Shown: positions 36,401 to 45,990 of the stretch, piece after piece
How the letters are laid out: every line of letters starts with the position of its first letter
How positions within the stretch are numbered: position 1 is the stretch's first letter
Assembly (NCBI RefSeq): GCF_947500065.1
Contig: NZ_CANMQT010000005.1
Span: forward strand, 124,001 to 188,000
DNA: 64,000 bases
Reading direction: 5' to 3'
Source: an uncultured Aquimarina sp.
Lineage (GTDB): Bacteria; Bacteroidota; Bacteroidia; Flavobacteriales; Flavobacteriaceae
Translations under genes and position numbers: made by a program
The notes under the pieces: generated by a model
Told to the model about the DNA's origin: nothing
Seen by the model: only the letters and a program-made list of their open reading frames with translations
Database searches by the model: none

Positions 36401-37200
36401 GTAGGTGCCGAACATCCTCCGGCTAAATAATTACAACCTGGAGCTGGATAATTTATTGTTGCAGTTGTAGTAACAAAATTACCAATGGTAAATAAGGATT
36501 CTCGTAAATCAGAAACTGTGGTAATATTTCCCTGATTACAGTCAAATTGATAGTTATCAGATGTACCTCCATTTTGCATTGCTGTAAATGCCGCAATCGA
36601 TAAGCCCGTAGGGATTGCACTAGTAGTAGTAGTAGCGGCTTCAGTAAATCCAAGTCCTCCTATATAAACCGCTGCAATATAAGTCGTTGGTACACCTACT
36701 GTTCCTGTATAGGCAATCAATGAATCTCCAGAACTTGACATGGAAAATGCTCCTGTTTCTGTTGTTGTTCCTGTTTCCATTCCTCCTACAGTAGAAGTTC
36801 CTGTAAAATTCGAATCTCTAGGTAATAAAATAGAAACTTCTGTCCCAGCAGGAAGCGATCCTGTATAGGTCCAGGTAACCGTTCCTTCTCCTCCTAATAA
36901 GGAACCTGAACCACTATTGAATCCGTCATCCGTAAAATGAATAGTAGTAGTTCCTGAAATATCTGTTAACAACACAAAACTAAATTCATCATTTCCATCG
37001 GTATTAATAGATGAAAAAGCGATGTCACCTACTCCTAAGGAAGTAAAAACTGCCGCTGTAGTCGTCTTAGCATCTTTTTCTAATGTTTCTTTCTTATCCT
37101 CCATCAATTTTGAATCAACGGATTTTGATACCATTGAAAACGATTGAAAGGAAAAAAAAGTAAATAATAAAAAGGATACTAGAAAAGTAATTTTATTCAT
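33421..37200 (-). CDS. T9SS-sorted surface protein with YDG repeats
   Basis: 1259 aa. Signal peptide at residues 1-22. The N-terminal domain of about 240 residues (LGVGDIAFSSINTDGNDEF) is followed by a fibronectin-III-like domain (TSSTLTLNSFTAPAGGATGY to DPGTQYFFQVYAYND). Five YDG-type units of about 86 residues then occur, with hallmark KVYDGTTAATATGTASL and ending YTLTQPTLSADIT; the third reads KVDDGTT. A domain of about 230 residues (SIVRSDPTDATTSADQVIF onward) interrupts the units after the third. A Big-type domain follows (IPVTITFSGSVTGFVEG), and a T9SS sorting domain ends the protein (RLYPIPATNSITIHT to LTQRIIKQ). It is expected to reach the cell surface or medium, probably for adhesion. 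Both ends are nearly identical to those of the protein at 37432. Confidence 0.9.
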   Translation of the reverse strand: MNKITFLVSFLLFTFFSFQSFSMVSKSVDSKLMEDKKETLEKDAKTTTAAVFTSLGVGDIAFSSINTDGNDEFSFVLLTDISGTTTIHFTDDGFNSGSGSLLGGEGTVTWTYTGSLPAGTEVSILLPRDSNFTGTSTVGGMETGTTTETGAFSMSSSGDSLIAYTGTVGVPTTYIAAVYIGGLGFTEAATTTTSAIPTGLSIAAFTAMQNGGTSDNYQFDCNQGNITTVSDLRESLFTIGNFVTTTATINYPAPGCNYLAGGCSAPTAQATSASFGAETSSTLTLNSFTAPAGGATGYTVYINSTNSFSAPNDGDEPVANLNWNNAGQQPIYFGISNSPTVTITGLDPGTQYFFQVYAYNDCTGIETYETTGLNANDTTALGVLTITGITGDDKVYDDTTAASATGTASLAGVEVGDDVSLGGSPVFTFASANVGTGITITTTGYTISGTDAGKYTLTQPTLSADITAKELTMLGITVSNKVYDGTTSGTTGGTDTLTGVIPGDIVSIGGAPVSTFASANVGTGITVNTTGFVISGTDAGNYTLTQPTTSADITAKALTITGITGDNKVDDGTTAATATGTASLSGVEVGDDVTLGGSPVFTFASANVGTGITITTTGYTINGTDSGNYTLTQPTLSADITAAPVIITSIVRSDPTDATTSADQVIFRVTFAKPVINVDVSDFALSGTSAGDGIISLVTPISTSIYDVTVTEVTSSNGTLNLDIKGNGGVSGSNNIEEFTGSVLSQTATGNTIAQTEIGQSFTASSDGNLIDVTFYMNVAATYSGAGTLELRLGDGLTGTVLATEAVTFVDQFTAYKQKFTFSTPATVTSGSVYTIRITGAFGSSLTFDALAGDPFAGGIIYIPSALASADLTFEATISSGGGGVLSTTAPVTDETYTISNILPLTITGLTGDNKIYDGTTVASASGTAALSGVSGGDDVTLIGTPVYAFASSNVGTGITITTTGYTLGGVDAGNYTLTQPTLSADITQAPLTVTGITGDDKIYDGTTAATASGTAALSGIIGADDVTLGGSPVFIFASPNGGTGITINTTGYSISGTDSGNYTLTQPTLSADITGQTVAITSTEIGPTGANPIPVTITFSGSVTGFVEGEITVGNGTTSNFSGSGAVYTVDIIPTAAGNVTIDVNANVAVDGGMTGNEAAPQFSITYDNLLGVDDELLATGVRLYPIPATNSITIHTDTSLRIEKAEIFDIRGKMIISKVLNSTSEVNTIDISSMESGVYLMTVYSENGSLTQRIIKQ

Positions 37201-37376
37201 ATTAAATAAGATTTGGTTTATTATTTTTTTGAATATTATAGAGGATAGTAAAAACCTAATTTAAAATTCGATAAAAACATCGATTAACAGATGCTTGTGA
37301 AAACTATGAATCAAATAGAATCTAAAATATTCAACATAAAATCATATTAAGGCATGTATTCATATGAATACTTTAT

Positions 37377-37407
37377 AAAAAACCCGGAACAAATATTCCG
37401 GGTTTTT
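37377..37407. terminator. Intrinsic terminator, second copy
   Basis: The same A-run, CCCGGAA stem and T-run as at 33366-33396, with one base changed in the stem (AAATATT for AAATGTT). It stands directly behind the stop of the MBG-repeat protein gene on the minus strand. Sequence identity continues into the coding ends, so gene and terminator were duplicated together. Confidence 0.85.
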
Positions 37408-37431
37408 CTTTATACTTGTTGTTATAAATAT

Positions 37432-40400
37432 TTATTGTTTAATAATTCTTTGGGTTAATAAACCATTTTCAGAATACACAGTCATCAAATACACTCCTGA
37501 TTCCATAGATGAAATATCAATGGTATTAACTTCAGAAGTGGAGTTCAGTACTTTAGAAATAATCATTTTACCTCGAATATCAAAGATCTCTGCTTTTTCT
37601 AAACGTAAACTAGTATCCGTATGTATAGTAATGCTATTAGTTGCCGGGATAGGATACAATCGTACACCAGTTGCTAGTAGTTCATCATCAACACCTAATA
37701 AGTTATCATACATAATACTAAACTGAGGAGCAGCTTCATTTCCTGTCATTCCTCCATCCACAGCAACATTAGCATTTACATCTACAGTAACATTACCTGC
37801 TGCTGTAGGAATAATATCCACTGTATACACAGCTCCTGATCCACTAAAATTAGAAGTAGTACCATTACCTACAGTAATATCACCTTCTACAAAACCTGTT
37901 ACACTTCCAGAAAAAGTAATTGTTACTGGTATTGGGTTTGCTCCAGTTGGGCCAATCTCTGTAGAAGTAATCGCAACAGTTTGACCTGTAATATCAGCGG
38001 ATAATGTTGGCTGCGTTAGGGTATAATTTCCAGAATCAGTTCCTGAGATGGTATATCCAGTAGTAGTGATCGCAATTCCTGTACCTCCATTTGGAGAAGC
38101 AAAAGTAAAGATCGGTGTTCCACCAAGTGTTACATCATCTACTCCTACTATGCCAGATAAAACTGCTGTTCCACTTACTGTAGCTGCTGTTGTTCCATCA
38201 TATACTTTATCATCACCTGTAATTCCTGTTACCGTTAATGGTGCTTGAGTAATGGCAAAGGTGCTCGTTACAAAGGATACACTATAGTTTGTATCCGCTG
38301 CTGATCCTGGTGTAACCACATAGTTTGCTACATTCTCTCCTGTCGCTCTTGAAATACTTACTGGTGTATCTAAATCTCCTTCTACATCTCCATTCACAAA
38401 CCCTGTAATCGTATAGGTAAGTGTTGGATCCGTTGCGCCATACACTTTAGAAAGTCCTGAATCGGCAGTTACCGTTAAAGCAGCTTGGGTAATCCCAAAG
38501 GTGCTAGTTACAAAGCTTACTGAATAGTTAGTGTCCGTTGCTCCTGATGGTGTAACCACATAATTCGCTACATTCTCACCGGATGCTCTTGAAATACTTA
38601 CTGGCGTATCTAAATCTCCTTCTACATCTCCATTCACAAACCCAGTAATCGTATAGGTAAGTGTTGGATCCGTTGCTCCATACACTTTAGAAAGTCCTGA
38701 ATCGGCAGTTACCGTTAAAGCAGCTTGGGTAATCCCAAAAGTGCTCGTTACAAAGCTTACTGAATAGTTCGTATCCGCTGCTGATGCTGGCGTAACAACA
38801 TAATTCGCTACATTCTCTCCGGAAGCTCTTGAAATACTTGCTGGCGTATCTAAATCTCCTTCTACATCTCCATTCACAAACCCGGTAATCGTATAGGTAA
38901 GTGTTGGATCCGTTGCGCCATACACTTTAGAAAGTCCTGAATCGGCGGTCACCGTTAAAGCAGCTTGGGTAATGGCAAAGGTGCTCGTTACAAAGGATAC
39001 ACTATAGTTCGTATCCGTTGCTGATCCTGGCGTAACAACATAATTGGCTACATTCTCTCCCGATGCTCTTGAAATACTAACTGGAGTATCTAAATCTCCT
39101 TCTACATCTCCATTCACAAACCCAGTAATCGTATAGGTAAGTGTTGGATCCGTTGCTCCATACACTTTAGAAAGTCCAGAATCAGCGGTTACTGTTAAGG
39201 CAGCCGGTGTAATCCCAAAGGTGCTCGTTACAAAGCTTACTGAATAGTTCGTATCCGCTGCTGATGCTGGCGTAACAACATAGTTCGCTACATTCTCTCC
39301 CGATGCTCTTGAAATACTTACTGGCGTATCTAAATCTCCTTCTACATCTCCATTCACAAACCCTGTAATCGTATAGGTAAGTGTTGGATCCGTTGCGCCA
39401 TACACTTTAGAAAGTCCTGAATCGGCGGTTACCGTTAATGGTGCTTGCGTAATGGCAAAGGTGCTCGTTACAAAGGATACACTATAGTTCGTATCCGCTG
39501 CTGATGCTGGCGTAACAACATAATTCGCTACATTCTCTCCGGAAGCTCTTGAAATACTTACTGGTGTATCTAAATCTCCTTCTACATCTCCATTCACAAA
39601 TCCAGTAATCGTATAGGTAAGTGTTGGATCCGTTGCGCCATACACTTTAGAAAGTCCTGAATCCGCTGTTACCGTTAAAGCAGCTTGGGTAATGGCAAAG
39701 GTGCTAGTTACAAAGCTTACTGTATAATTAGCATCAGATGCTCCTGCCGGAGTAATAACATAATTTGCGACATTCTCTCCTGAAGCTCTTGAAATAGTCA
39801 CTGGAGTGTCTAAACTTCCTTCATTGTCTGTTCCTTGGAATCCTGTTATCGTATAGGTTAAGGTTGGATCCGTTGCACCATACACTTTAGAAAGTCCTGA
39901 ATCCGCTGTTACGGTTAAAACTCCAAGTGCTGTAGTGTCATTGGTACTGAGTCCTGTCGTCTCAAACGTGTTTGTTCCGCTACAATCATTATAGGAATAT
40001 ACTCGGAAGAAATATTGTGTATTTGGATCTAAGCCTGTAACTGTAACTCCCGCATTGGATGTCCCAGCAAATACTACCTGGTCTCCTCCGCCATATACTG
40101 TATTGGCAGAAGGCAAAGCACCGTCAGTTGGTGCTGTAAAAGTATTATCTGTGGTCATTATAATTACATAACCGGTTGCTCCTCCTGCTGGTGCAGTAAA
40201 ACTATTCAATGTAAGTGTTGAAGATGTTTCTGTTCCAAATGACGCACTAGTTGCTTGGGCTGTAGGTGCCGAACATCCTCCGGCTAAATAATTACAACCT
40301 GGAGCTGGATAATTTATTGTTGCAGTTGTAGTAACAAAATTACCAATGGTAAATAAGGATTCTCGTAAATTAGAAACTGTGGTAATATTTCCCTGATTAC

Positions 40401-41067
40401 AGTCAAATTGATAGTTATCAGATGTACCTCCATTTTGCATTGCTGTAAATGCCGCAATCGATAAGCCCGTAGGGATTGCACTAGTAGTAGTAGTAGTGGC
40501 TTCAGTAAATCCAAGTCCTCCTATATAAACCGCTGCAATATAAGTCGTTGGTACACCTACTGTTCCTGTATAGGCAATCAATGAATCTCCAGAACTTGAC
40601 ATGGAAAATGCTCCTGTTTCTGTTGTTGTTCCTGTTTCCATTCCTCCTACAGTAGAAGTTCCTGTAAAATTCGAATCTCTAGGTAATAAAATAGAAACTT
40701 CTGTCCCTTCAGAAAGCGATCCTGTATAGGTCCAGGTAACCGTTCCTTCTCCTCCTAATAAGGAACCTGAACCACTATTGAATCCGTCATCCGTAAAATG
40801 AATAGTAGTAGTTCCTGAAATATCTGTTAACAACACAAAACTAAATTCATCATTCCCATCGGTATTAATAGATGAAAAAGCGATGTCACCTACTCCTAAG
40901 GAAGTAAAAACTGCCGCTGTAGTCGTCTTAGCATCTTTTTCTAATGTTTCTTTCTTATCCTCCATCAATTTTGAATCAACGGATTTTGATACCATTGAAA
41001 ACGATTGAAAGGAAAAAAAAGTAAATAATAAAAAGGATACTAGAAAAGTAATTTTCTTCATAAGCAT
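37432..41067 (-). CDS. T9SS-sorted surface protein with MBG repeats
   Basis: 1211 aa. The paralogue's start aligns with the second Met (41061), so either ATG may be used. Residues 1-270 are almost identical to the protein at 33421-37200, and the last 190 also match. Between them are a fibronectin-III-like domain, seven MBG-type units of 80 residues (each opening LTVTADSGLSKVYGATDPT), one YDG unit, a Big-type domain and the T9SS sorting domain (RLYPIPATNSITIHT). Such MBG arrays form long stalks on large surface proteins of this phylum. The first unit is the most diverged (GFQGTDNEGSLDTPVTISRA); the other six are close to identical. Confidence 0.9.
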   Translation of the reverse strand: MLMKKITFLVSFLLFTFFSFQSFSMVSKSVDSKLMEDKKETLEKDAKTTTAAVFTSLGVGDIAFSSINTDGNDEFSFVLLTDISGTTTIHFTDDGFNSGSGSLLGGEGTVTWTYTGSLSEGTEVSILLPRDSNFTGTSTVGGMETGTTTETGAFSMSSSGDSLIAYTGTVGVPTTYIAAVYIGGLGFTEATTTTTSAIPTGLSIAAFTAMQNGGTSDNYQFDCNQGNITTVSNLRESLFTIGNFVTTTATINYPAPGCNYLAGGCSAPTAQATSASFGTETSSTLTLNSFTAPAGGATGYVIIMTTDNTFTAPTDGALPSANTVYGGGDQVVFAGTSNAGVTVTGLDPNTQYFFRVYSYNDCSGTNTFETTGLSTNDTTALGVLTVTADSGLSKVYGATDPTLTYTITGFQGTDNEGSLDTPVTISRASGENVANYVITPAGASDANYTVSFVTSTFAITQAALTVTADSGLSKVYGATDPTLTYTITGFVNGDVEGDLDTPVSISRASGENVANYVVTPASAADTNYSVSFVTSTFAITQAPLTVTADSGLSKVYGATDPTLTYTITGFVNGDVEGDLDTPVSISRASGENVANYVVTPASAADTNYSVSFVTSTFGITPAALTVTADSGLSKVYGATDPTLTYTITGFVNGDVEGDLDTPVSISRASGENVANYVVTPGSATDTNYSVSFVTSTFAITQAALTVTADSGLSKVYGATDPTLTYTITGFVNGDVEGDLDTPASISRASGENVANYVVTPASAADTNYSVSFVTSTFGITQAALTVTADSGLSKVYGATDPTLTYTITGFVNGDVEGDLDTPVSISRASGENVANYVVTPSGATDTNYSVSFVTSTFGITQAALTVTADSGLSKVYGATDPTLTYTITGFVNGDVEGDLDTPVSISRATGENVANYVVTPGSAADTNYSVSFVTSTFAITQAPLTVTGITGDDKVYDGTTAATVSGTAVLSGIVGVDDVTLGGTPIFTFASPNGGTGIAITTTGYTISGTDSGNYTLTQPTLSADITGQTVAITSTEIGPTGANPIPVTITFSGSVTGFVEGDITVGNGTTSNFSGSGAVYTVDIIPTAAGNVTVDVNANVAVDGGMTGNEAAPQFSIMYDNLLGVDDELLATGVRLYPIPATNSITIHTDTSLRLEKAEIFDIRGKMIISKVLNSTSEVNTIDISSMESGVYLMTVYSENGLLTQRIIKQ
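38240..39920 (-). repeat. Seven in-frame tandem repeats of 240 bp (MBG units)
   Basis: Units recur every 240 bp, with landmarks such as ACCGTTAAAGCAGCTTGGGT at about 38471, 38711 and 38951. The six units nearest the 3' end of the gene differ at only scattered bases; the outermost (about 39680-39920) is more diverged. Perfect periodicity and high identity make copy-number change by slippage or recombination likely without breaking the frame. Confidence 0.92.
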
Positions 41068-41197
41068 AAAAATTTTATGTTATTAATTTTTTAAAAGACC
41101 CTCGAAAGTACTAAAAAATTAACATTTATTCGATAAAAACATTACAAACTACGATAAACGGGTGTTTATACCTGATTACAAAACCGGTAAAACCTCT

Positions 41198-44100
41198 CTA
41201 TAGCCTATACACATTATTATCAATATTTTTTTCAATCAATAGATAATTAGGGTCAATTATCACTCTGTAAGGTTTTTCTTTTAAATTAAAACGAATCAGA
41301 TTAGAGCTTTCAGATACTTTTAATATTTCTATAGATATCAATTCATCATATTCATTATAAAACCCAATCTCTATATAATCCTTCAAAGTAAGAGATGCTT
41401 CTTCTGCACTATTTCTATACTTAGAAATTGTAAAATCAACCTCAACTTCATAGATGCTTTTTTCATCTGAAGTCACTTTTGCATTCTCTACTTTAGTATC
41501 ATAAAATGTAACCGTTTCAAAAAGATCCTCTACCATATATTTTAATGAATCTGGAGTCTCTTTTCGAAATCTTTCTACCAACTCTATAGAAGTAGGATAT
41601 GGAGCTTCTTTATTTTGATATTCCATGAAGAAGTCTTTCAGAATTCTATGCATTTTTTCTTTCCCCAGATAATGACTTAGCGTATTAAACGCTATTGTTC
41701 CTTTACCATATGCTAGATATTGCTGATCATCTACCAGATATAGCGGTGGTTCTATAGTTGTTTCTGAAGTTCTTCCTTTGATATATCGACCATGTTGCAT
41801 TTTTAGAAAATCAAGTTTTTTTTCTTTCCCATAGTGGTCTTCAAAAATATTCAGGGATATGTATTCTGTAATACTTTCGCTTAACATGATCGCACCTAAA
41901 GCATCCGCAGGTACCACTTGATTTGCCCACCATTGATGTGTTAATTCATGAGCAATCGTATAAAATGAGATATCTATCGTTTCATCCGAACTATTGGCTA
42001 TAAAACGCATTTCTGAAGTAGGAATACTATTGGCCATTACAGAAGCATAGGTTCCTTCTGTTATTGGAAATTCTATAATTCTAGCTTCGGTAAATTGATA
42101 TGCCCCAAAATGCTTCGTATTATAATCCAATGCCGCTTTTAGACCTTCTTTCATTTTTGCAAGGTTATATCTATGATCTTTATGATGATAGATTTCTAAA
42201 GCTACATTTTTATAGTGCTCTTTTTCGATTTCAAAAACTCCAGAACTAAAGCTTAAGGAGTTTTTGATTTTAGTATCTGTCTTATATTCAAAATAACTCC
42301 TCATATCTTCTTTCCATGCTCGTTTTAAATATCCAGGAGCAATCGCTATTTGATCCTGAGAGGTACTTATCACCGTTTGTAAACTAATAAAATCCGAATC
42401 CATTGAATAATAGTGCTTCTCTCTTGATGTACTATCATTTGGATGTTTTTTATTAGTATCCAAAAAATACCCAATTCTAGGAAAAATATTATTTTTAAAG
42501 AACGTTCCATTGTGCAATACATTAGCGTTATTCTTAAAAAGTGTATTCGGTTTACTTTTTAGTTTAAAGTTTAATTGCATACTGTCCATAGGTGCTAATC
42601 CTTTCTCCAGTTTTACTACTGAAAACTTTACATAGACATCTTGATCTACAATTTCTGAAGCTTTGTCTAATGTAAATGAAGTTGTTTCGTTAAACCCTGT
42701 TTTTACCAAGATGGTATCTATTACTTGTTGTGATGTATTAAGCAAAGTATAGCTCCCTTGCACTTCTAAATCATTGGTTTCCGGAAAAATGTCTATGTGT
42801 AGATTAATATCTGTGACTTTTGGTTGAATTTCGATCTTAGCATATTTAGAAAAACTTTTTTCGAATTGACTAAAAGCTTCATCCTGTTCTCTTGTTGATA
42901 ATTCTGTTTGTCGATTTTCTTCTCTATGGATCGTAAATCCTAACACCACAAATCCAATTAAAACCAATCCTCCAATACCTTTAACCTGCCCGGTAAATCT
43001 AGTTTTTCCAAAAAAGAAGCGCTCTCTAATGGATTGATGCATGCCTCTTATCCATAGTAAATGGGACACAATCACTAGCAGTACAACAAAAAAGAACCAA
43101 TATCCCTTTACTAAAAAATAAGGTGTTAGTTGATGTCCATAGGCATTGATATCCGAATACTGCATCGGTTCAGAAAAATTAAACAATATCAACAAAGAAT
43201 CTACCCCTATTTGTTGTAATCCAGAAACTCCAAACCATCCCATAAGGAGTATAAAAATTCCTAAATACGTATTTCTTACCAGCGTATGGATAAAAACTGA
43301 AGCAAGTGCCCAAATCATCAGTCCAATAAACTTGACAATAAATAAATCAAAAACATATACACCAATCTCAAAATTATAATAATCATTATAGATCTGAATA
43401 ATAATTCCGGATAACATCATTATAAAAAGCAATACTACTTGCATTTTTATGATCGCAATAATTTTTGATAGTAATAATGTAAAATCAGGTATTGGAGTAG
43501 CATCAACTAACTGATTCATATTAGATACCTGATCCTTATGAACAAGCATACCACTATAAATAAAAGTAAGCAACATAATGATCGTAGTAAAGAAAAATGC
43601 AGGTATCGTTAATACAACATTGGTTACTGGCAAAATTGTCATCTCACTGTTATTAGTAACCTTCGCTATTGCAAATAAAACCGATAAAATTCCAAAAGCA
43701 ATAATGATATAAAACATTCGACTTTTTACAATAGTCCGAAAATTAACTACTGATAATAACCAACTATTTTTTAGTTGTTGTTTATTAGAAAACTGATAAG
43801 ATACTTTAGGTAATTGAATATTGATACCTCCTCTAATACTCTTTCTAGCCTTACGTTTTTCTGCTTTCTTTTTAAATAGTGTACTACTCGCATGTTCGGT
43901 TAACGTAAATTTTCTATACACATAACCAACTATCAAAACCGTAAAAAACAACCATACAATTCTATTGTATAGAGCAACACCTAGCATAGGTATCAATTTC
44001 ATGTTTTTATCCTCTAGTGTCCAATATTGTGTTTCATATAGTACTGCATTTTGCCCAAAAGGATCTAGTAATGCTATGGAAACACCCTGAAACATATTTT

Positions 44101-44686
44101 GGGTAATATTTTGAAGTAAAAATAAAATTAGAATAATAACGAATCCTACATATATATTTCTAAAATACGCTACTACGGCAAAAACAATGGCTCCATAGAA
44201 AAGTAAATTAGGAACTGTGTATAGTAAAAAAGCTTGTAGATACCCCACTAAACGAAAATCACCCATTTTGTTACGATCCAAACCTGGTAAGTGTTCTGTT
44301 AGTATCATAACAACAGTTGCCATTATTGCTATTCCAAAAACCAATGTTAATGCGCTTAAAAACTTACCGAGTATATACGCTCTCTTTTTAATAGGAAAGC
44401 TATACAGTACGCTATGTGCATTATCCTTAAAGTCTTTATAAACCGTTGCTCCAATAATAGCAGGTAATAAAAACAACATCAATTTATTAAAATACTGAAG
44501 TAGATAATTAATCTCAAAAGGGGAATTGATTAATCTAGCAGCTTTTGTAGCTAATGGAGGATCAAATAAACCTCCAGTACCTGCAATCGCAATAAATGCC
44601 AATCCTGAGAACACCAACATATATAGGTATAACACAGGTTTCTTAATCCAGAATTTTAATTCGTATAAAAAAATATGTTTACACAT
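41198..44686 (-). CDS. ABC-2 type permease fused to an M1-family metallopeptidase
   Basis: 1162 aa from MCKHIFLYELKFW. A start 30 bp upstream is possible but would overlap the ATPase gene; the family usually begins right at this motif. The first half, about residues 1-560, holds two sets of membrane helices typical of ABC-2 permeases, with basic cytoplasmic stretches (FKKKAEKRKARKS). The second half is an extracytoplasmic aminopeptidase-like domain: zinc motif HELTH (His913, His917) with the downstream Glu in MLSES. The gene follows the ATPase at 44697 by 10 bp. Such fusions are found across Bacteroidota beside a matching ATPase. Substrate is unknown; transport coupled to peptide trimming is inference. 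Confidence 0.9.
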   Translation of the reverse strand: MCKHIFLYELKFWIKKPVLYLYMLVFSGLAFIAIAGTGGLFDPPLATKAARLINSPFEINYLLQYFNKLMLFLLPAIIGATVYKDFKDNAHSVLYSFPIKKRAYILGKFLSALTLVFGIAIMATVVMILTEHLPGLDRNKMGDFRLVGYLQAFLLYTVPNLLFYGAIVFAVVAYFRNIYVGFVIILILFLLQNITQNMFQGVSIALLDPFGQNAVLYETQYWTLEDKNMKLIPMLGVALYNRIVWLFFTVLIVGYVYRKFTLTEHASSTLFKKKAEKRKARKSIRGGINIQLPKVSYQFSNKQQLKNSWLLSVVNFRTIVKSRMFYIIIAFGILSVLFAIAKVTNNSEMTILPVTNVVLTIPAFFFTTIIMLLTFIYSGMLVHKDQVSNMNQLVDATPIPDFTLLLSKIIAIIKMQVVLLFIMMLSGIIIQIYNDYYNFEIGVYVFDLFIVKFIGLMIWALASVFIHTLVRNTYLGIFILLMGWFGVSGLQQIGVDSLLILFNFSEPMQYSDINAYGHQLTPYFLVKGYWFFFVVLLVIVSHLLWIRGMHQSIRERFFFGKTRFTGQVKGIGGLVLIGFVVLGFTIHREENRQTELSTREQDEAFSQFEKSFSKYAKIEIQPKVTDINLHIDIFPETNDLEVQGSYTLLNTSQQVIDTILVKTGFNETTSFTLDKASEIVDQDVYVKFSVVKLEKGLAPMDSMQLNFKLKSKPNTLFKNNANVLHNGTFFKNNIFPRIGYFLDTNKKHPNDSTSREKHYYSMDSDFISLQTVISTSQDQIAIAPGYLKRAWKEDMRSYFEYKTDTKIKNSLSFSSGVFEIEKEHYKNVALEIYHHKDHRYNLAKMKEGLKAALDYNTKHFGAYQFTEARIIEFPITEGTYASVMANSIPTSEMRFIANSSDETIDISFYTIAHELTHQWWANQVVPADALGAIMLSESITEYISLNIFEDHYGKEKKLDFLKMQHGRYIKGRTSETTIEPPLYLVDDQQYLAYGKGTIAFNTLSHYLGKEKMHRILKDFFMEYQNKEAPYPTSIELVERFRKETPDSLKYMVEDLFETVTFYDTKVENAKVTSDEKSIYEVEVDFTISKYRNSAEEASLTLKDYIEIGFYNEYDELISIEILKVSESSNLIRFNLKEKPYRVIIDPNYLLIEKNIDNNVYRL

Positions 44687-44696
44687 GATCTTGTAT

Positions 44697-45575
44697 TTAT
44701 TGGTTAGACTTTTCAAGAGCTATGAAATACACATCTTCTAAATTGGGGAGAACGCTTTCAAACTCTGCAGTAGGTTTCTCTAGTGCGTGTACTCTAATAC
44801 GTATAGAATTATCTTCATTATAATTAGATGACAAAACAGTATATTTCTCTTGCATATTTAGCAAGTGCTTTTTATCAATGGTCATCGTCCAGATTTGATT
44901 TTTAATAGCTTTTGTAGCTTCAGAAGGAATTGTTTTTTGAAGAATTTTTCCTCCATTCATAATAGCCATATCTGTACATAACTCTTTTACATCTTCTACT
45001 ATATGTGTTGAAAAAATCACTGTGTTTTCTGCTCCAACTTCTCTAAGTACATTTAAAAATCTATTGCGCTCCGCAGGATCTAATCCGGCTGTAGGTTCAT
45101 CTACGATGATTAACTTTGGATTGTTTAATAACAATTGAGCAATTCCAAAGCGTTGTTTCATACCTCCAGAATAACCGCTCACATACTTTTTTCGAACATC
45201 ATATAGATTCGTAAGTTCTAATACTCTTTGTACAAGTAAATTTCTGTCTTTTTTGGAAGCGATCCCTTTTAATATTGCGAAATAGTCCAGCAATTTCTCT
45301 GCGGATACTTTTTGATACACCCCAAAAGATTGTGGCAAATACCCCAACAATTTCCTTAGTTTCATAGGGTGATCCAAAATATTAAAACCATGAAATACTA
45401 TTGCACCAGAATCAGGAGCTTGTAGTGTAGCAATAGTTCTCATTAATGAGGATTTTCCCGCTCCATTAGGTCCTAACAACCCAAACATACCCTTACTTAT
45501 TTCCAGGTTCAGATGATCAATAGCCACTACTCCATTGGCATAAGTTTTTGTTACGTTTTCTATAAATAAGTTCAT
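44697..45575 (-). CDS. ABC transporter ATPase, partner of the permease-peptidase
   Basis: 292 aa. Walker A GPNGAGKSS, Q-loop YLPQSFGV, signature YSGGMKQRFGIAQ, Walker B LIIVDEPTAGLDP, and H-loop FSTHIVED. It carries a C-terminal extension of about 80 residues, as in the CcmA/DrrA-like group that drives ABC-2 permeases. It overlaps the small upstream gene by 4 bp (ATGA) and is 10 bp before the permease-peptidase gene, so the three are translationally coupled. The divergent LytS/LytTR pair is the likely regulator. Confidence 0.95.
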   Translation of the reverse strand: MNLFIENVTKTYANGVVAIDHLNLEISKGMFGLLGPNGAGKSSLMRTIATLQAPDSGAIVFHGFNILDHPMKLRKLLGYLPQSFGVYQKVSAEKLLDYFAILKGIASKKDRNLLVQRVLELTNLYDVRKKYVSGYSGGMKQRFGIAQLLLNNPKLIIVDEPTAGLDPAERNRFLNVLREVGAENTVIFSTHIVEDVKELCTDMAIMNGGKILQKTIPSEATKAIKNQIWTMTIDKKHLLNMQEKYTVLSSNYNEDNSIRIRVHALEKPTAEFESVLPNLEDVYFIALEKSNQ

Positions 45576-45820
45576 GGTTCTAATTGGTATTGGTTACAAA
45601 ATTCAGTTTGAAATTTCTTTAATTCCAGAAAGCTTTCTTTAGGAACTGCTTCTAAAAAAGGAATCCTTTTTGACAGTTTTTCATGATCAACTACGGCCTC
45701 AATATCCACGTTGCACGCATAATATTTAGTATACAATCTGCCTATAGGATATAATTCGACCATTACGTTTATACTCATAATGGTTAGACAAAACACGATG
45801 TTGACAATAGTTTTCTTCAT
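45572..45820 (-). CDS. Small exported protein, first gene of the ABC-M1 operon
   Basis: 82 aa, not recognised. Residues 1-20 look like a signal peptide or membrane anchor (MKKTIVNIVFCLTIMSINVM). The remaining part has two cysteines (Cys37 and Cys74) and a charged, helical C-terminal half (PKESFLELKKFQTEF). The 4-bp overlap with the ATPase start argues that it is a real translated gene. It may be a small accessory of the transporter or a substrate; nothing in the sequence decides between these. Confidence 0.65.
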   Translation of the reverse strand: MKKTIVNIVFCLTIMSINVMVELYPIGRLYTKYYACNVDIEAVVDHEKLSKRIPFLEAVPKESFLELKKFQTEFCNQYQLEP

Positions 45821-45990
45821 TACCTATTACACGCACCAAATCCTCAATTGTTACTGCTACACATGAAGATTCCATTGAACTGGGCGAAATAGCATTTTAA
45901 CTAGGGTATCATGGCTTTGAAAACTTACCTCTAATTGTTACAAATTATAGAGAACATCGTCTAATAAGTATGAAACATTAAGATTACCAA

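Noticed and set aside
34037..36430. Several plus-strand frames of 62-152 codons rich in Val, Pro and Ala opposite the YDG-repeat gene
   Set aside because: They repeat with the same period as the repeats on the minus strand and have no leader or known family; they are antisense shadows of low-complexity coding DNA.
38240..39920. Regular repeats that could suggest a CRISPR array or satellite DNA
   Set aside because: The unit is 240 bp, fully coding and in frame with an MBG domain; there are no short repeats with unique spacers and no cas genes.
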